This document shows, piece after piece, positions 42,927-52,158 of a DNA stretch of 64,000 nt. The first letter of the stretch is position 1. Each line of letters starts with the position of its first letter. A program made the position numbers and the translations under genes. The stretch comes from Pelagibius sp037652055 (GTDB taxonomy: Bacteria; Pseudomonadota; Alphaproteobacteria; Kiloniellales; Kiloniellaceae), in NCBI RefSeq assembly GCF_037652055.1, contig NZ_JBBKAH010000002.1, positions 806,001 to 870,000 on the forward strand, in the 5' to 3' direction. The notes under the pieces are model-generated. The model was not told the origin of the DNA. It was given only the letters and a program-made list of their open reading frames with translations, and did no database searches.

Positions 42927-44128
42927 ACGCGCGCCATGCCGACCGCCGGGTCGACGTCCTGCTGTACGTGCAGCACCTGCTGGGCATCGGCCATATCCGC
43001 CGCGCCGCGGTGCTGGCGCGCGCCTTTCACCGGGCCGGGCTGAAAGTGGTCTTCGTCACAGGCGGCCTGCCGATAAAGGGGCTGGGCCTGGACGGTATCG
43101 ACGCCGTGCAGCTGCCGCCGGCGCGCACCCAGGACGAAAGCTTCGCCGTCATCCTGGATGAACACGACAAGCCGATCGACGCGGCCTGGAAGGCACGCCG
43201 CCGCGAGATGCTGCTGGATCTCTACCGCCGTTGCCGCCCGCGCGTGGTCATGATCGAGCTCTATCCCTTTGGGCGCCGCAAGATGCGCTTCGAGCTCGAC
43301 CCGCTGATCGAGACCGCCCGCGCCGACCACCCGCCGGCGCTGATCGCCTGCTCGCTGCGCGACATCATCAATCGGCCGGAGCATGCCGAGAAGACTGCCT
43401 GGATGGTCGACCACTTCACCCGCCAGTTCGACCTCCTGTACATGCACGGCGACGCGCGCTTCTTCCGCCTGGAGGATAGCTTCCCGGAAAGCGAGGCCGT
43501 AGCCGAGCGCCTGCATTACACCGGCTACGTTACCGAGGCGGGCGAAGCCGTGGCCGCCGCGCGGCAGAGCGGCGACACGACGGGCAAAGGCGAGGTCATC
43601 GTTTCCGCCGGCGGCGGCGCGGTGGGCACCGCATTGCTGCGCACGGCCCTGGCGGCGCGCCCGCTGTCGCCCCTCGCGACGGCGCCCTGGCGCCTGCTGG
43701 TCGGCCCCAACCTGCCGGAGGCGGACTTCCGTGAGATCGCCGGCAGCGCCCCGGCGGGCATCACCGTCGAGCGCGCGCGGCCCGACTTCGTCGCCCTGCT
43801 GAGCCGGGCGCGGCTGTCGATCAGCCAGGGGGGCTACAACACCCTGATGGAGGTGCTGGCCACCGGCGTGCCCGGCGTCGTCGTGCCCTTCGCCGGCGGC
43901 AGCGAGACCGAGCAGACCCAGCGGGCGCGGGTGCTGGCCGCGTGCGACCTGATCACCTTGGTCGATGAGGAAACTCTCAGCCCCGAAAGCCTCGCCGCCG
44001 GCATCGCCAAGGCGCTGGCCCAAGGCGGTGCGGCCGACCGGCGGGCGAAGAAGACCCCGTTCCGCCTGGATGGCGCCGCGGAGACGGCCCGCCACCTGAT
44101 TGCCCAGCTGAAAGAGGCCGCGGCATGA
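42923..44128 (+). CDS. GT-B glycosyltransferase (COG4671-like), paralogue 2
   Basis: 401 residues from an ATG overlapping the phosphatase stop. Same family as 38551-39780: VLLYVQHLLGIGHIRRAAVL at the N-terminus (GIGHIRR), VIVSAGGGAVGTALLRTAL at the linker, and LSISQGGYNTLMEVLATGVP plus PFAGGSETEQTQRARVL in the donor-binding half. The sugar specificity is unknown. The longer frame that starts at 42329 is an antiphase reading through the phosphatase gene. Two members of this family in one operon suggest successive transfers of related sugars. Confidence 0.88.
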   Translation: MNARHADRRVDVLLYVQHLLGIGHIRRAAVLARAFHRAGLKVVFVTGGLPIKGLGLDGIDAVQLPPARTQDESFAVILDEHDKPIDAAWKARRREMLLDLYRRCRPRVVMIELYPFGRRKMRFELDPLIETARADHPPALIACSLRDIINRPEHAEKTAWMVDHFTRQFDLLYMHGDARFFRLEDSFPESEAVAERLHYTGYVTEAGEAVAAARQSGDTTGKGEVIVSAGGGAVGTALLRTALAARPLSPLATAPWRLLVGPNLPEADFREIAGSAPAGITVERARPDFVALLSRARLSISQGGYNTLMEVLATGVPGVVVPFAGGSETEQTQRARVLAACDLITLVDEETLSPESLAAGIAKALAQGGAADRRAKKTPFRLDGAAETARHLIAQLKEAAA

Positions 44129-44922
44129 CCGGGGGCTGGGACGCCCTGGCCGCGGAACTCGACGCCTGGTCTGCGGCCGGGCAGACGGCGGAGGTCTGGT
44201 GGCGCGACGACGATGCCGGCATCCCCTGTCCGGCGCTCGACCGCCTGCTGGCTCTGGCGGCGGAAACCGCCACGCCGCTGAGCCTCGCGGTGATCCCGGC
44301 CAAGGCGGAGGCCGCGCTGGCGGCGACGCTGGACCGCCACCCCGCCGAAACGGCGGTGCTGCAGCACGGTGCCGCCCACCATAACTGCGCGCCCCCCGGG
44401 GCCAAGAAGTGCGAACTGGTCGACCCCGTCCTGCTGCCCGCTCTGCCGGAGGAACTGCACCGCTGCCGCGTGGGCCTGGAACAGCTGTTCGGGAAACGCT
44501 TTCGGCCGGTGATGGTGCCGCCGTGGAACCGCATCGCGGCAGGGCTGCGCGCCACCCTGCCAAGCCTCGGCTTTGAGGGACTCTCGACCTATAAGGCGCG
44601 CGAGGCCGTCGAGCCGCTGCCCGGCCTCAGGCAGACCAACTGCCATGTCGACATCCTGCAGTGGCGCCCGCAGCGGCGGTTTCTGGGCACAGACGCGGCC
44701 CTCGCCCTGCTGACCGGGCACCTCGCCGCCAAGCGCGCGGGCGTCGCCGATGCCGCGGAACCCAGCGGCATTCTCAGCCATCACCAGGTGCACGACGAAG
44801 CCGCCTGGGATTTCCTCACCGCGCTGTTCCGCCGCCTCGCCCGCCATCCCGCCGTGCGCCTGCTGCCGGCGGAAAGAGTCTTCGCCATGTCGGCGGCGGT
44901 GGCCGGAAGGGCGGTGCCATGA
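44125..44922 (+). CDS. Polysaccharide-deacetylase-like protein
   Basis: 265 residues. NodB-fold features: the acidic motif WWRDDDAG (25-32, metal or catalytic aspartates), TPLSLAVIPAKAE, an H-rich segment LQHGAAHHNCAPPG, VMVPPWNRIAAGL and SHHQVHDEAAWDF at the end. This branch lacks the standard HxxxH exactly, so the reaction may be deacetylation or something else on a glycan. No signal peptide is seen, so it may act in the cytosol on a precursor. The start overlaps the previous stop (ATGA), and the last four bases overlap the next gene. Confidence 0.82.
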   Translation: MTGGWDALAAELDAWSAAGQTAEVWWRDDDAGIPCPALDRLLALAAETATPLSLAVIPAKAEAALAATLDRHPAETAVLQHGAAHHNCAPPGAKKCELVDPVLLPALPEELHRCRVGLEQLFGKRFRPVMVPPWNRIAAGLRATLPSLGFEGLSTYKAREAVEPLPGLRQTNCHVDILQWRPQRRFLGTDAALALLTGHLAAKRAGVADAAEPSGILSHHQVHDEAAWDFLTALFRRLARHPAVRLLPAERVFAMSAAVAGRAVP

Positions 44923-45449
44923 AGCCGTTCCGCTATCCGCCCCGGGCGCTGCTGGGTGATTACCTGCGCAGCGCGGCCGGGCTCTTCGTCGGTCTCGGGG
45001 TGCTGATCGTGGCCCCGACGGCGCCTGCGGTGATCGTCATCTTCGGCCCGATCGCCGTCCTCTTCGGTGTCTTCGGCCTGCGGACAGCGCACCGCCACGT
45101 CCTGCGCGTCGCGGTCAGCGACGAGGCCATCGCCTGCCGCGGGGCTACCACCAAGATTATTCCTTGGCGCGAGATTTCCGCCGTCAAGTTGCGTTATTTC
45201 GGCTCGCGCAAGAGCAAGTGGCGTCCGCTCGGCAGCGGCTTCATGCAACTGACCCTGAAGGGAAAAGGGACCGCCATGACCTTCGAATCGTCGATCGAGG
45301 GCTTCGAGTGGCTGGCCGCGCGGGCTGCCGCCGCCCTCACCGCCAACGGCCACAGCCTGGACCCGGCGAGTGCCAGCAACTTGATCGAACTGGGCATCGA
45401 TCCGACCGTCCCATCGGACGGGTGCGATTCCCCGACAAACGTCCTATAA
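44919..45449 (+). CDS. Membrane protein with PH-like domain, unknown
   Basis: 176 residues from the ATG at 44919. Two closely spaced N-terminal helices (AAGLFVGLGVLIVAPTAPAV and IVIFGPIAVLFGVFGL, about 23-60) are followed by a soluble domain that reads like a bacterial PH/YdbT-type fold (RVAVSDEAIACRGATTKIIP and PWREISAVKLRYFGSRKSKW). Function unrecognised. It is the last gene of the glycosyltransferase operon and overlaps the deacetylase-like gene by 4 bp, so it probably serves the same envelope process. Confidence 0.75.
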   Translation: MKPFRYPPRALLGDYLRSAAGLFVGLGVLIVAPTAPAVIVIFGPIAVLFGVFGLRTAHRHVLRVAVSDEAIACRGATTKIIPWREISAVKLRYFGSRKSKWRPLGSGFMQLTLKGKGTAMTFESSIEGFEWLAARAAAALTANGHSLDPASASNLIELGIDPTVPSDGCDSPTNVL

Positions 45450-45508
45450 ACGCTGCGCGACGGAAGAACAAAGACACTGGGAAGACCACGGGGGTTAGAG
45501 AAGGCAGG

Positions 45509-47464
45509 GTGCGGGATCTGTTGCGGATAAGGGATTTGCGGATCAGCTTCGATCTGCCGGAAGGCCGGCTCGAAGCGGTCCGCGGCGTGAGCTTTCGGGT
45601 TCCCGCCGGCAAGACCGTCGCGCTGGTGGGCGAGTCGGGCTCCGGCAAGTCCGTCGTCAGCCAGGCGATCATGGGTATCCTGCCACGCAGCGCCCGCATC
45701 GATTCCGGGCGCATCCTGTTCCACGACCCGGTGCTGGCTGCCGACCGTGCCGAGGAAATGGTCGACATCGCGAGCCTCCCCCCCGACAGCCCGCAGCTGC
45801 GCGCCATCCGCGGCGCCCGCATCTCGATCATCTTCCAGGAACCGATGACCTCGTTGTCGCCGGTGCACACCGTCGGCAACCAGATCTCCGAAGCGCTGCG
45901 GCTGCACCGCCAGGTGAGCAGCGCGGAGGGCGAGGCCCTGGTGCAGGAGATGCTCCACCTCGTCGGCTTCCCCGACCCAGCCAAGGCGATGAAGACCTAT
46001 CCCTTCGAGCTGTCCGGCGGGCTGCGCCAGCGGGCGATGATCGCCATGGCACTGGTATGCCGCCCGGCGCTGCTGATCGCCGACGAGCCGACCACAGCGC
46101 TGGACGTCACCATCCAGGCGCAGATCCTGAAACTGATTCAGGATCTGCAGGCGGAGTTGGGCATGGCCGTGCTGATGATCACGCACGACCTGGGCGTCGT
46201 CGCCAACGTGGCCGACGAGGTGGTGGTGATGTACCACGGCGAGGTGATGGAAAGCGGCACCGTCGAGGACATCTTCCGCGCACCACAACACCCCTATCTC
46301 TCCGCCCTGCTGCGAGCCGTGCCGCGCTTCCACATGAAGCCCGGCGAGCGCCTGGTGCCGATCCGCGAGATCCAGCAGCAGAAGGGCGGCACCTTCCTGG
46401 GCCAGGCGGCGCCGACGTCCGATGAGGCCGCGCCGGAGCCTGCCGACGAAACCGACCGCCCCCTCCTGAAGGTCGAGCACGTCAGCAAGTCTTTCACCAT
46501 CCGCAAGGCGGGCCTGTTCGGCGGCGATGACGGAGGCAGCCTGCTGGCGGTGGACGACGTCAGCTTCACCGTCCGGCGCGGCGAGTGCCTGGGGTTGGTG
46601 GGCGAGAGCGGCTGCGGCAAGACCACGCTGTCCAAGATGATCCTGCGCGCGCTGCAACCCGACAGCGGCAGCATTACCTTCTATGAAAGCGGCGGCGAGA
46701 CCGACGTGCTGGCCCTGTCCGGCGACGCGCTGATGGTGTTCCGCAAGAAGATCCAGTTCGTCTTCCAGGACCCCTTCTCTTCGCTGAATCCGCGCATGAC
46801 CGTGGGCGACATCCTGGCCGAGCCGCTGGTCATCCACGGCATCGGCAACAAGGAACAGCGGCGTCAGATCGTCGAGGAACTGATGGGAGTCGTCGGACTC
46901 AACCGCCAGCACATCCGCCGCTACCCGCACAGCTTTTCCGGTGGCCAGCGCCAGCGCATCGGCATCGCCCGGGCACTGGCGCTGAAACCCCAGCTGCTGA
47001 TCTGTGACGAGCCAGTCTCCGCTCTTGACGTGTCGATCCAGGCCCAGGTTCTGAACCTGCTGAAGGACCTGCAGCGCCGCCTCGGCCTCACCTACATCTT
47101 CATCAGCCACAACCTGGCCGTGGTCGACTACATCGCCGACCGTATCGCCGTCATGTGCCGCGGCCGCCTGGTCGAGGTGGCGCCGCGCGAGTTGCTGTTC
47201 CGCGCGCCCCTGCATCCCTACACCCAGGCGCTGCTCGCGGCCGTGCCGGAACCCAGCTTGGACCAGCGCCTCGACCTCACCGCGCTGATGGAGGGCCGTG
47301 CCTCCGACCCCACTGCCTGGGAGGAACCGTTCCGCGTCGGCGCCGGCAAGCTGGCCATGATCGAGGTGGGCAGTGGCCACTACGTGCGCGCGGCGGAGAC
47401 TGCCGCCGACGAACTCAAGCGCTGCTACGCGCCGCTGGCGGCAATGGAAGGGGCGCGAGGCTGA
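45509..47464 (+). CDS. Peptide/oligosaccharide ABC importer, fused double ATPase (YejF/GsiA type)
   Basis: 651 residues from the GTG at 45509, 59 bp after the previous gene. Two nucleotide-binding domains: the first with GESGSGKSV (Walker A), ELSGGLRQR and LIADEPTTALD; the second with GESGCGKTT, SFSGGQRQR and LICDEPVSALD. Each ends in the peptide-transporter C-terminal region (HPYLSALLRAVP, HPYTQALLAAVP). This is the fused form of OppD plus OppF. All catalytic motifs are intact, in contrast to the degraded ABC protein nearby. It powers the two permeases that follow. Confidence 0.92.
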   Translation: MRDLLRIRDLRISFDLPEGRLEAVRGVSFRVPAGKTVALVGESGSGKSVVSQAIMGILPRSARIDSGRILFHDPVLAADRAEEMVDIASLPPDSPQLRAIRGARISIIFQEPMTSLSPVHTVGNQISEALRLHRQVSSAEGEALVQEMLHLVGFPDPAKAMKTYPFELSGGLRQRAMIAMALVCRPALLIADEPTTALDVTIQAQILKLIQDLQAELGMAVLMITHDLGVVANVADEVVVMYHGEVMESGTVEDIFRAPQHPYLSALLRAVPRFHMKPGERLVPIREIQQQKGGTFLGQAAPTSDEAAPEPADETDRPLLKVEHVSKSFTIRKAGLFGGDDGGSLLAVDDVSFTVRRGECLGLVGESGCGKTTLSKMILRALQPDSGSITFYESGGETDVLALSGDALMVFRKKIQFVFQDPFSSLNPRMTVGDILAEPLVIHGIGNKEQRRQIVEELMGVVGLNRQHIRRYPHSFSGGQRQRIGIARALALKPQLLICDEPVSALDVSIQAQVLNLLKDLQRRLGLTYIFISHNLAVVDYIADRIAVMCRGRLVEVAPRELLFRAPLHPYTQALLAAVPEPSLDQRLDLTALMEGRASDPTAWEEPFRVGAGKLAMIEVGSGHYVRAAETAADELKRCYAPLAAMEGARG

Positions 47465-47468
47465 TCCG

Positions 47469-48467
47469 ATGCTGAGCTACTTTGCCCGCCGCCTGATGGT
47501 GATGATTCCGACCTTGCTGGTCATCAGCCTGGCTGTCTTCGTCATCATCCAGCTGCCGCCCGGTGACTACCTGGAGACCCACATCGCCGAGCTGGCAGCC
47601 CAGGGCGAGACGGTCGATTCCGCGCGCATCGCCTTTCTACGCGAGCAGTACGGCCTGGACAGGCCGATTATCGAACAGTACTGGCTGTGGCTCTTCGACA
47701 TGCTGCGCGGCGATCTCGGCTATTCCTTCGAGTTCGAGCTGCCGGTGAGCGACGTCATCGGCGAGCGCTTCTGGTTCACCGCCGTGCTCGCCTTTGCGAC
47801 GACGCTGTTCACCTACGTCGTCTCCTTCCCCATCGGCATTTACTCCGCCGTGCGGCAGTACTCCGTCGGCGACTACGCCGCGACATTCTTCGGCTACTTC
47901 GGCCTCGCCATGCCGAACTTCCTCTTCGCGCTCTTGCTGCTGTACTACGCCAACGTCTGGTTCGGCCTGTCGATCGGCGGGCTGATGGACCCGCAATACA
48001 TCGACGCGCCCTGGAGTCTGGGTAAGACGCTGTCGATCATCAACCACCTGTGGATCCCGATGATCGTCATCGGTACGGCGGGAACCGCTGCGATGATCCG
48101 CCGCCTGCGCGCCAACATGTTGGACGAGCTGCAGAAGCAATACGTGGTGACAGCGCGCGCCAAGGGCCTGTCGCCGGTCAAGGCCATTCTGAAGTATCCG
48201 CTGCGCATGTCGCTGAATCACGCCATCGCCGATATCGGCATGATTCTGCCGGCGATGATCTCCGGCTCGGCGTTGGTTGCCGTGGTCATGGACCTGCCGA
48301 CGAACGGGCCGCTGCTGCTGCGCTCCCTGCAGAGTCAGGATATGTACCTGGCCGGCGCCTTCCTGATGTTCGAGGCGACGCTGGTGGTCATCGGTGTCTT
48401 CATTTCCGATGTGCTGCTGGCGATGCTCGACCCGCGCATCCGACTCGGCGGAGGGGCGACGAAGTGA
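47469..48467 (+). CDS. ABC importer permease, DppB/OppB type
   Basis: 332 residues from the ATG at 47469, 4 bp past the ATPase stop. It has the typical first helix (MLSYFARRLMVMIPTLLVIS), a periplasmic insert and five further helices. The EAA loop contains VTARAKGLSPVKAILKYPLR. Together with the next permease it forms the channel of a peptide/opine/oligosaccharide uptake system. The insert YSFEFELPVSDVIGERFWFT fits the family. No binding protein gene is present. Confidence 0.92.
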   Translation: MLSYFARRLMVMIPTLLVISLAVFVIIQLPPGDYLETHIAELAAQGETVDSARIAFLREQYGLDRPIIEQYWLWLFDMLRGDLGYSFEFELPVSDVIGERFWFTAVLAFATTLFTYVVSFPIGIYSAVRQYSVGDYAATFFGYFGLAMPNFLFALLLLYYANVWFGLSIGGLMDPQYIDAPWSLGKTLSIINHLWIPMIVIGTAGTAAMIRRLRANMLDELQKQYVVTARAKGLSPVKAILKYPLRMSLNHAIADIGMILPAMISGSALVAVVMDLPTNGPLLLRSLQSQDMYLAGAFLMFEATLVVIGVFISDVLLAMLDPRIRLGGGATK

Positions 48468-49639
48468 GCGACCGCGAACTGATGCCCGGCGAGCGCCTGC
48501 AGCACTACGTCAATGAGGCGCCCTTCGACCCCAATACGGTCGACACGCTGACGCCGCAACAGGAACGCTACTACCGCGCCTCGCAGTGGCGCATCATGTG
48601 GTGGCGCTTCCGCCGCCACCGCGTCGCGGTCTGGTCCGGCGCCTTCCTGCTGGCCATGTACGCGATGATCGTGATCTGCGAGTTCGTCGCGCCGTACAAT
48701 CTGCACACCCGCGACACTCGGCACATCTATGCCCCGCCGCAGGCCCTTCATCTGTTCCATGAGGGCGAGTTCATCGGCCCCTTCGTCTACGGCTACGACT
48801 ACAAGCTGAACATGGAGAACCTGTCGCGAGAGTATGTACCCAACATGAAGAAGGTGCAGCCGCTGCGCTTTTTCTGCCGCGGCGATGATTACGAGCTCTG
48901 GGGCCAGATCGCCGGCGACCTGCATCTCTTCTGCCCGGCCGAGCGCGGCACCGCCTTCCTGTTCGGCACCGACCGCCTGGGCCGCGACATGCTGAGCCGC
49001 GTGATCTACGGCGCCCGTATCTCGCTGACCATCGCGCTGATCGCGGTCGGCATTTCCTTCGTACTGGGGATCGTCATCGGCGGCGTCGCCGGCTACTTCG
49101 GCGGCTTCATCGATGCGCTGACCCTGCGCGCCATCGAGATCATCCGTTCCTTCCCGGAGATCCCGCTGTTCATGACGCTGTCGGCGCTGCTGCCGGTGAC
49201 CTGGAGCCCGATCGGCGTCTTCGCCGGCATCTGCGTCATCATCGGCTTCCTGGAGTGGCCGGGCCTCGCCCGCGCGGTGCGCGCCAAGTTCCTGTCCCTG
49301 CGGGAGGAGGACTTCACCACCGCGGCACAACTGATGGGCGCCTCGCCGGCGCGCATCATAGGACGCCACCTGCTGCCCAGCTTCACCAGCCACCTGATCG
49401 CCTCGCTGACGGTGTCGATTCCGACGGCGATCCTGGGCGAGACGGCGCTGTCGTTCCTGGGCATTGGCCTGCGCCCGCCGATCACCTCTTGGGGCGTGGT
49501 GCTGAACGAAGCACAGAACATCAACGTGGTCGCGGTCTATCCGTGGCTGATGCTGCCGGTGCTGCCGCTGTTCCTGGTGGTGCTGGCCTTCAACTTTCTG
49601 GGCGACGGCATGCGTGACGCCGCCGACCCCTACAGCTGA
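48464..49639 (+). CDS. ABC importer permease, DppC/OppC type
   Basis: 391 residues from a GTG that overlaps the previous stop (GTGA). Longer than the usual 290-300 because a roughly 100-residue periplasmic segment (about 80-185, with THIYAPPQ- to CPAERGTAFLFGTDRLGRDM) separates helix 1 from the rest. GTDRLGRDMLSRVIYGARIS is the family hallmark and TTAAQLMGASPARIIGRHLL the EAA loop. The long insert is typical of YejE-like permeases. Final gene of the unit that starts at 45509. Confidence 0.92.
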   Translation: MSDRELMPGERLQHYVNEAPFDPNTVDTLTPQQERYYRASQWRIMWWRFRRHRVAVWSGAFLLAMYAMIVICEFVAPYNLHTRDTRHIYAPPQALHLFHEGEFIGPFVYGYDYKLNMENLSREYVPNMKKVQPLRFFCRGDDYELWGQIAGDLHLFCPAERGTAFLFGTDRLGRDMLSRVIYGARISLTIALIAVGISFVLGIVIGGVAGYFGGFIDALTLRAIEIIRSFPEIPLFMTLSALLPVTWSPIGVFAGICVIIGFLEWPGLARAVRAKFLSLREEDFTTAAQLMGASPARIIGRHLLPSFTSHLIASLTVSIPTAILGETALSFLGIGLRPPITSWGVVLNEAQNINVVAVYPWLMLPVLPLFLVVLAFNFLGDGMRDAADPYS

Positions 49640-49667
49640 CCCCTACCGCTGAGCCACCGCCCGATCG

Positions 49668-50996
49668 CTACTCGGCAATGACGACCAGGTCGAGCGGCGC
49701 ATCGAGGCCGGCGACCCTTGCCTCGCGCACGACGCGCTTGTCGCCCTGTGGGACGTAGCCCTGGGCCATCGCCAGGTCGAAGCTGGCACGGTCGGCGAGT
49801 GCGCGCACGCCGAGTTCCTTGTTGTGCTTTTCCAGCTTGGCCGCGAGGTTCACCGCCTCGCCGATGACGGTGTATTCCAAGCGCGTCTCGTCGCCGACCG
49901 CGCCGAACAGGATCGGCCCCGTCGCCACCGCCGCGTTGACGGGCGCCGAGGCGCGCCCCTGGCGCGCACAGTCGGTCTGCCAGGCGGCGGCTTCCGTCAT
50001 AACCGCCTCCAGCGCACGCAGGGCATCGGCGGCCGCGACGTCGGACGCGCGCGCCGCGCCGAAGGTTGCCATGATGCCATCGCCGAGAAACTTGTCGATG
50101 CTGCCGCCGTGGCGCTGGATCACCGGAACCATGCGATGCTGGTATTCGCCGAGCAGCCGCATCACCTCGTCCGGGCTCGCCGTGCCGGCCAGACGCGTGA
50201 AGCCGCGCATATCCAGGTTGAGGATCGCCGCCTCGCGCATTTCGCCGCTGCCGGGGCGGATACCATCGTCAGCGCCCTTGATGCGCGCGGCGATTTCCGG
50301 CGCGAAGAAGCGCGACAGCTCGCGCGCCGCAGTCTGTTCGGAGACGGCACGCACCAGCAGCCCCTTGGCGCGGTACAGCGCGACGGCGATCAAGGCGGTG
50401 ACGACGAGGATTGAGATGATCTTGTCGAACTCGGCACCCAGCAGGACCGAATTCGAGGTGAGATAGGCGACGTAGTCGCGCGTGATCATCGCGTCGCTTG
50501 GATTGGCGTAGACGACATAGGTGATCAGCGCACCCCAGCCGAGCGCGGCGAGCAGGCCGGCGAGCACGACGAAGCGCGCGTCGAAACGCAACGCCCTGAG
50601 CGCGATGAAGATGAAGACGTAGAGCAGCGTCGGCGCCTTCAGATAGAACGACGGCGGCTGCATGTACTGGATGTGGAAGCTCCAGATCAGCACCATCAGC
50701 AGGGTCACGTCGACGAAGACGGAAACGGCGAGCGCCCAGTCCGGCAGCCGACCGAGATGCGACCAGGCAAGTCGCGCGAGGGTGAGCGCGAGGTAGATGC
50801 CGAGTGCCCATGGTACCGGCGCGAAGTCGACCGCCTGCGGCTTGGGTGACAGAAAGTAGAGCGTCCCGAAGGTCAGCACGATGCCGAGCTGCGCCCACGA
50901 AATCACCCGCTCGGTGGCGTCCTCCTGCGCGCGCACGGCCTGGCGCACGCGTTCGGGCAGACCTGCTTCGGGATCCCTGCGCCACCACTTCAGCAT
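49668..50996 (-). CDS. Class III adenylate/guanylate cyclase, membrane-anchored
   Basis: 442 residues. About six N-terminal helices (35-205) form a membrane domain, then a cyclase catalytic domain from about 250. Metal aspartates D262 (NLDMRGFTRL) and D306 (DKFLGDGIMATFG), base-contacting K302, and N383 with K387 (EAVNLAAKLEKHN) at the transition-state positions, where lysine replaces the usual arginine. The pair of K302 and the T in YTVIGE points to ATP rather than GTP. It lies beyond the convergent ABC importer operon; a link to the cNMP-binding protein at 35074 is possible but unproven. Confidence 0.88.
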   Translation of the reverse strand: MLKWWRRDPEAGLPERVRQAVRAQEDATERVISWAQLGIVLTFGTLYFLSPKPQAVDFAPVPWALGIYLALTLARLAWSHLGRLPDWALAVSVFVDVTLLMVLIWSFHIQYMQPPSFYLKAPTLLYVFIFIALRALRFDARFVVLAGLLAALGWGALITYVVYANPSDAMITRDYVAYLTSNSVLLGAEFDKIISILVVTALIAVALYRAKGLLVRAVSEQTAARELSRFFAPEIAARIKGADDGIRPGSGEMREAAILNLDMRGFTRLAGTASPDEVMRLLGEYQHRMVPVIQRHGGSIDKFLGDGIMATFGAARASDVAAADALRALEAVMTEAAAWQTDCARQGRASAPVNAAVATGPILFGAVGDETRLEYTVIGEAVNLAAKLEKHNKELGVRALADRASFDLAMAQGYVPQGDKRVVREARVAGLDAPLDLVVIAE

Positions 50997-51138
50997 GGCT
51001 GATTTCCGCTGTTTGGCCGGTCGATCTTCAGGGGGCCAGCGGCGCTTTGCCGCAAATCGCCCGTCGGAGGGATATGGCTGCGCCGGGCGCTCACCTGCTC
51101 GTCACTTCTGCGCGAGAGGCAGCGCGTCCACGGCGGAT

Positions 51139-52002
51139 CTACATAAGATCGATGACAAGGCCTTCGCGCGCCACCACGGTGCCCGGCCGTGCGGCCTCGG
51201 CCTCCTTGGCAACCTCCTCCATGAAGGTGTCGTCGTGGCTGGGATCGTGGTGGAAGATCACCAGCTGCTCGGCGCCCGCCTTGTCGCAGAGACGCACGCC
51301 CTCCTGCCAGGTCGAGTGGCCCCAATTGCGGTACTTGGGGAACTCCTCGTCGGTGTAGGTGCTGTCGTAAATCACGACGTCGGCACCGTCGATGAGCTCC
51401 AGGATGTGACGGTCCAGTCGGCCTTCGATGTGTTCGGTATCGGTCACGTAGCACAGCGAATGGCCGGCATAGTCGATGCGGTAGCCGGTGGCGCCGTTGG
51501 GATGGTTAAGCGGCGCGGTAATGAGGCGCACGCCGGGTTTGGGCTCCAGCACGTCGCCCGCGGTGAAATCGTGGAAGGAGACGTTGGCCGCGAAGATCTT
51601 CGGGGGCACCGGAAACAGCGGCGCGTTCATGAACTGCACCAGCACGTCGTGCAGCGTCAGCTCCGGCACCAGGTGGCCGGCCCACAGGCGGATGCGGTTG
51701 CGCTTGTCGAACAGCGGCGCGAAGAACGGCAGGCCGACGATATGGTCGTGATGGGTGTGGGTCAGAAATATATCGGCTTCCAGCGCGCCGTTCTGGCAGA
51801 GCTGCTTGCCGAGCGGCCTGAGGCCGGTGCCGGCGTCGAAGATCAGCAGCTTGTCGCCGCAGTGGACCTCCAGACAGGATGTGTTGCCACCGTATCGCGA
51901 ATAGCTGTCGCCAGGGCAGGATATCGAGCCACGGGTTCCCCAAAACCGGACGAAAAAATCAGAACCTTTGTGCAAGTTGCCAGTATCCCTTCCGTCCGAC
52001 AC
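51139..52002 (-). CDS. MBL-fold metallo-hydrolase
   Basis: 287 residues from a GTG at 52002. Metallo-beta-lactamase fold with the dinuclear zinc motif THTHHDHIVG (H82, H84, D86, H87), then NHPNGATGYRI and YDSTYTDEEF supplying further ligands. The first block FVRFWGTRGSISCPGDSYSR with GGNTSCLEVH is typical of the PhnP/RNase Z-like phosphodiesterase subgroup, for which cyclic-phosphate substrates are known. Given the cyclase next to it this is tempting but unproven. Monocistronic, 142 bp from the cyclase. Confidence 0.85.
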   Translation of the reverse strand: MSDGRDTGNLHKGSDFFVRFWGTRGSISCPGDSYSRYGGNTSCLEVHCGDKLLIFDAGTGLRPLGKQLCQNGALEADIFLTHTHHDHIVGLPFFAPLFDKRNRIRLWAGHLVPELTLHDVLVQFMNAPLFPVPPKIFAANVSFHDFTAGDVLEPKPGVRLITAPLNHPNGATGYRIDYAGHSLCYVTDTEHIEGRLDRHILELIDGADVVIYDSTYTDEEFPKYRNWGHSTWQEGVRLCDKAGAEQLVIFHHDPSHDDTFMEEVAKEAEAARPGTVVAREGLVIDLM

Positions 52003-52158
52003 TCTTTATGTAGGCCCCTTGTCGCCTGGGCCTATCGAGGTCCGCCGGCCTGTCAAATGCATTGCGATAAAGCGGTACTCTAACCTCTTGACCGAAAACG
52101 CCCCAATGAAATTTAGCCGAGTCTCGGGCGGCTGCCAGGGTGCCGAGCGGCACATCGC

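Noticed and set aside
45194..47380. 728-codon minus-strand frame
   Set aside because: Antisense to the fused ABC ATPase gene, whose Walker and signature motifs are clear.
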